In this document: positions 63,197 through 64,000 of the stretch, piece by piece
Layout: each line of letters begins with the position of its first letter
Position numbering within the stretch: position 1 is the first letter of the stretch
Assembly: GCF_903166585.1 (NCBI RefSeq)
Contig: NZ_CAESCM010000009.1
Location: forward strand, 186,001-250,000
Source: Pedobacter ghigonis
GTDB lineage: Bacteria; Bacteroidota; Bacteroidia; Sphingobacteriales; Sphingobacteriaceae
Direction: 5' to 3'
DNA length: 64,000 nt
Notes under the pieces: model-generated
Told to the model about the DNA's origin: nothing
The model's input: the letters and a program-made list of their open reading frames with translations, nothing else
The model's database searches: none
Position numbers and translations under genes: made by a program

Positions 63197-63224
63197 CGTC
63201 ATTGCTTCGTACCTCGCAACGACG
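63197..63224. repeat. Short R2-type repeat
   Basis: CGTCATTGC (63197-63205) and GCAACGACG (63216-63224) are imperfect inverted repeats around TTCGTACCTC, a short version of R2 copy 1 at 24234-24331. Confidence 0.5.
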
Positions 63225-63281
63225 AAAAAATTAAGCAGTGCAAATCGCATACTTCGCGATAGCATTTTACAAATTTAACAA

Positions 63282-64000
63282 TTATTCTGCTATTGGCGAG
63301 AATGTAAAGATATTCAAGCGGTCGATATCAAGCACTTCATCTACCACCTGCTGCACCTGATTGGTAGTAACGGCATTAATTTTTTCAAAAACGGTGTCGA
63401 GTGAATCAATTTTGTTATGGTCGATGAGGCTTTTGGCCATTGATATAATTAAACCAATCCTGTTTTCTTCGCCCAGCGCTATTTGTCCAATAAATTTGTT
63501 TTTAGCCTTTTGCAGCTGCAGTTCATTTAGTGGATTGTCTTTTAATTTTTTAATCTCTTTAAAGATAAGTGAAAGCGCTTTGGCCTGCTTTTCTTTGTCG
63601 GTACCAAAGTAAATCGAAAAAATACCCGTATCGCTTAAAGGCGAAAAGTTAGATTCGATGGTGTAGGCAATACCATATTTTTCTCTGATCTGCAGGTTTA
63701 AAACGGAGCTCATGCCATTGCCGCCAAAGTAGCTGTTCAATAGCATTAAAGGCACTTTCTCCGATTGATGCGTGGTATAAGCCTGTGTACCTAAAATACA
63801 GTGTGCCTGCATAATCGGTTTGTAAATGGTCGTGTTGCTTTGCGCCAGAATGCCCGGCTTTGCCCTTTGCTGATCGGGTGTATTCTCTTCAACATCAGCA
63901 AAATGTTTACTGCCTTTGTTTACAATATTTTTTAGGGTATAGTTACCCAAAACTGCCACCACAATTTCGTTGGTGCGGTAATTGGCTTTTCTGAAATTGA
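63282..64000 (-). CDS. M16-family peptidase, C-terminal part
   Basis: About 239 codons of the 3' end; the frame is open through the window edge (RKANYRTNEIVVAVLGNYTLKNI), so the start and the HxxEH zinc motif are outside. The second M16 half-domain is seen: HCILGTQAYTTHQSEKVPLMLLNSYFGGNGMSSVLNLQIREKYG is cut here to its parts, with the R/Y substrate site at REKYGIAYTIES, and FIGQIALGEENRIGLIISMAKSL. It is probably a membrane-associated or periplasmic zinc protease. Confidence 0.88.
   Translation of the reverse strand, partial: NFRKANYRTNEIVVAVLGNYTLKNIVNKGSKHFADVEENTPDQQRAKPGILAQSNTTIYKPIMQAHCILGTQAYTTHQSEKVPLMLLNSYFGGNGMSSVLNLQIREKYGIAYTIESNFSPLSDTGIFSIYFGTDKEKQAKALSLIFKEIKKLKDNPLNELQLQKAKNKFIGQIALGEENRIGLIISMAKSLIDHNKIDSLDTVFEKINAVTTNQVQQVVDEVLDIDRLNIFTFSPIAE

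Overview
The window is AT-rich, gene-dense chromosome from a member of the Bacteroidota, most likely Sphingobacteriaceae close to Pedobacter. This assignment is inference from gene content and signals, not from a database search. The signals are the Bacteroidota-type -7 element TAnnTTTG before many genes, almost no Shine-Dalgarno sequences, occasional TTG/GTG starts, and families typical of the phylum: VIT/DUF2135 protein, DUF4419, 7TMR-DISM kinase, CarboxypepD_reg-like proteins, split DsbD, and lone GT51. I saw no rRNA, tRNA, CRISPR array, prophage or intact insertion sequence. Both ends cut genes: mnmG at the left and an M16 peptidase at the right.

Layout. 1-9.7 kb: 3' part of mnmG, an Ig-like lipoprotein, a gamma-carbonic-anhydrase-like protein, divergent nadB and nadA (quinolinate synthesis for NAD), a dicarboxylate/amino-acid symporter, thiL and a small membrane protein. 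9.9-20.4 kb: rmuC, purU, a TPR protein, a DAO-type oxidoreductase, a membrane zinc peptidase, apaG, dusB, the CPBP protease-DUF2007-cdsA cluster, a methyltransferase and an acyl-CoA thioesterase. 20.6-33.5 kb: a secreted M14 peptidase, a FrnE-like DsbA protein, mfd with a DUF3820 gene, DUF2752-TM2, nif3-like with a zinc-ribbon coiled-coil gene, a TPR protein and a KASIII-like enzyme. 33.9-45.8 kb: a secreted protein of unknown function, rsfS-ftsH-lutC on the minus strand, birA, a DsbD module split over two genes, pfkA, a YbjQ-like gene and a 1010-residue VIT/VWA/TonB-plug-like/TPR/DUF2135 protein. 45.9-56.5 kb: a 5'-nucleotidase, then the ribosome-maturation cluster rpsP-rimM-trmD-rplS. That cluster is interrupted by two accessory blocks: a lipoprotein plus DUF4419, and a two-component system plus a WG-repeat protein and a small secreted protein. 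mscS follows. 56.7-64 kb: psd, hpt, a GT51 transglycosylase with a very long N-terminus, mrp and nfu (Fe-S assembly), a CarboxypepD_reg-like protein, def and the M16 peptidase.

Most notable structure outside genes. (1) An 18-20 bp palindrome, ATACCnTnTAnTGGGTATTT, occurs three times (33.8, 50.5 and 53.1 kb). Each copy lies 20-21 nt before a -7-like element, and the copies precede the LuxR-type regulator/kinase operon, the WG-repeat gene and an unrelated secreted protein gene. This suggests a small autoregulated envelope-sensing regulon. (2) Several genes carry TAnnTTTG exactly 4-5 nt before the start codon, which predicts leaderless transcripts. (3) Intergenic spaces hold several families of hairpin repeats, most ending in ATGACG. 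They also hold a 142-bp structured element at 15.4 kb and hairpins with an ACA loop at 19.2 and 56.5 kb.
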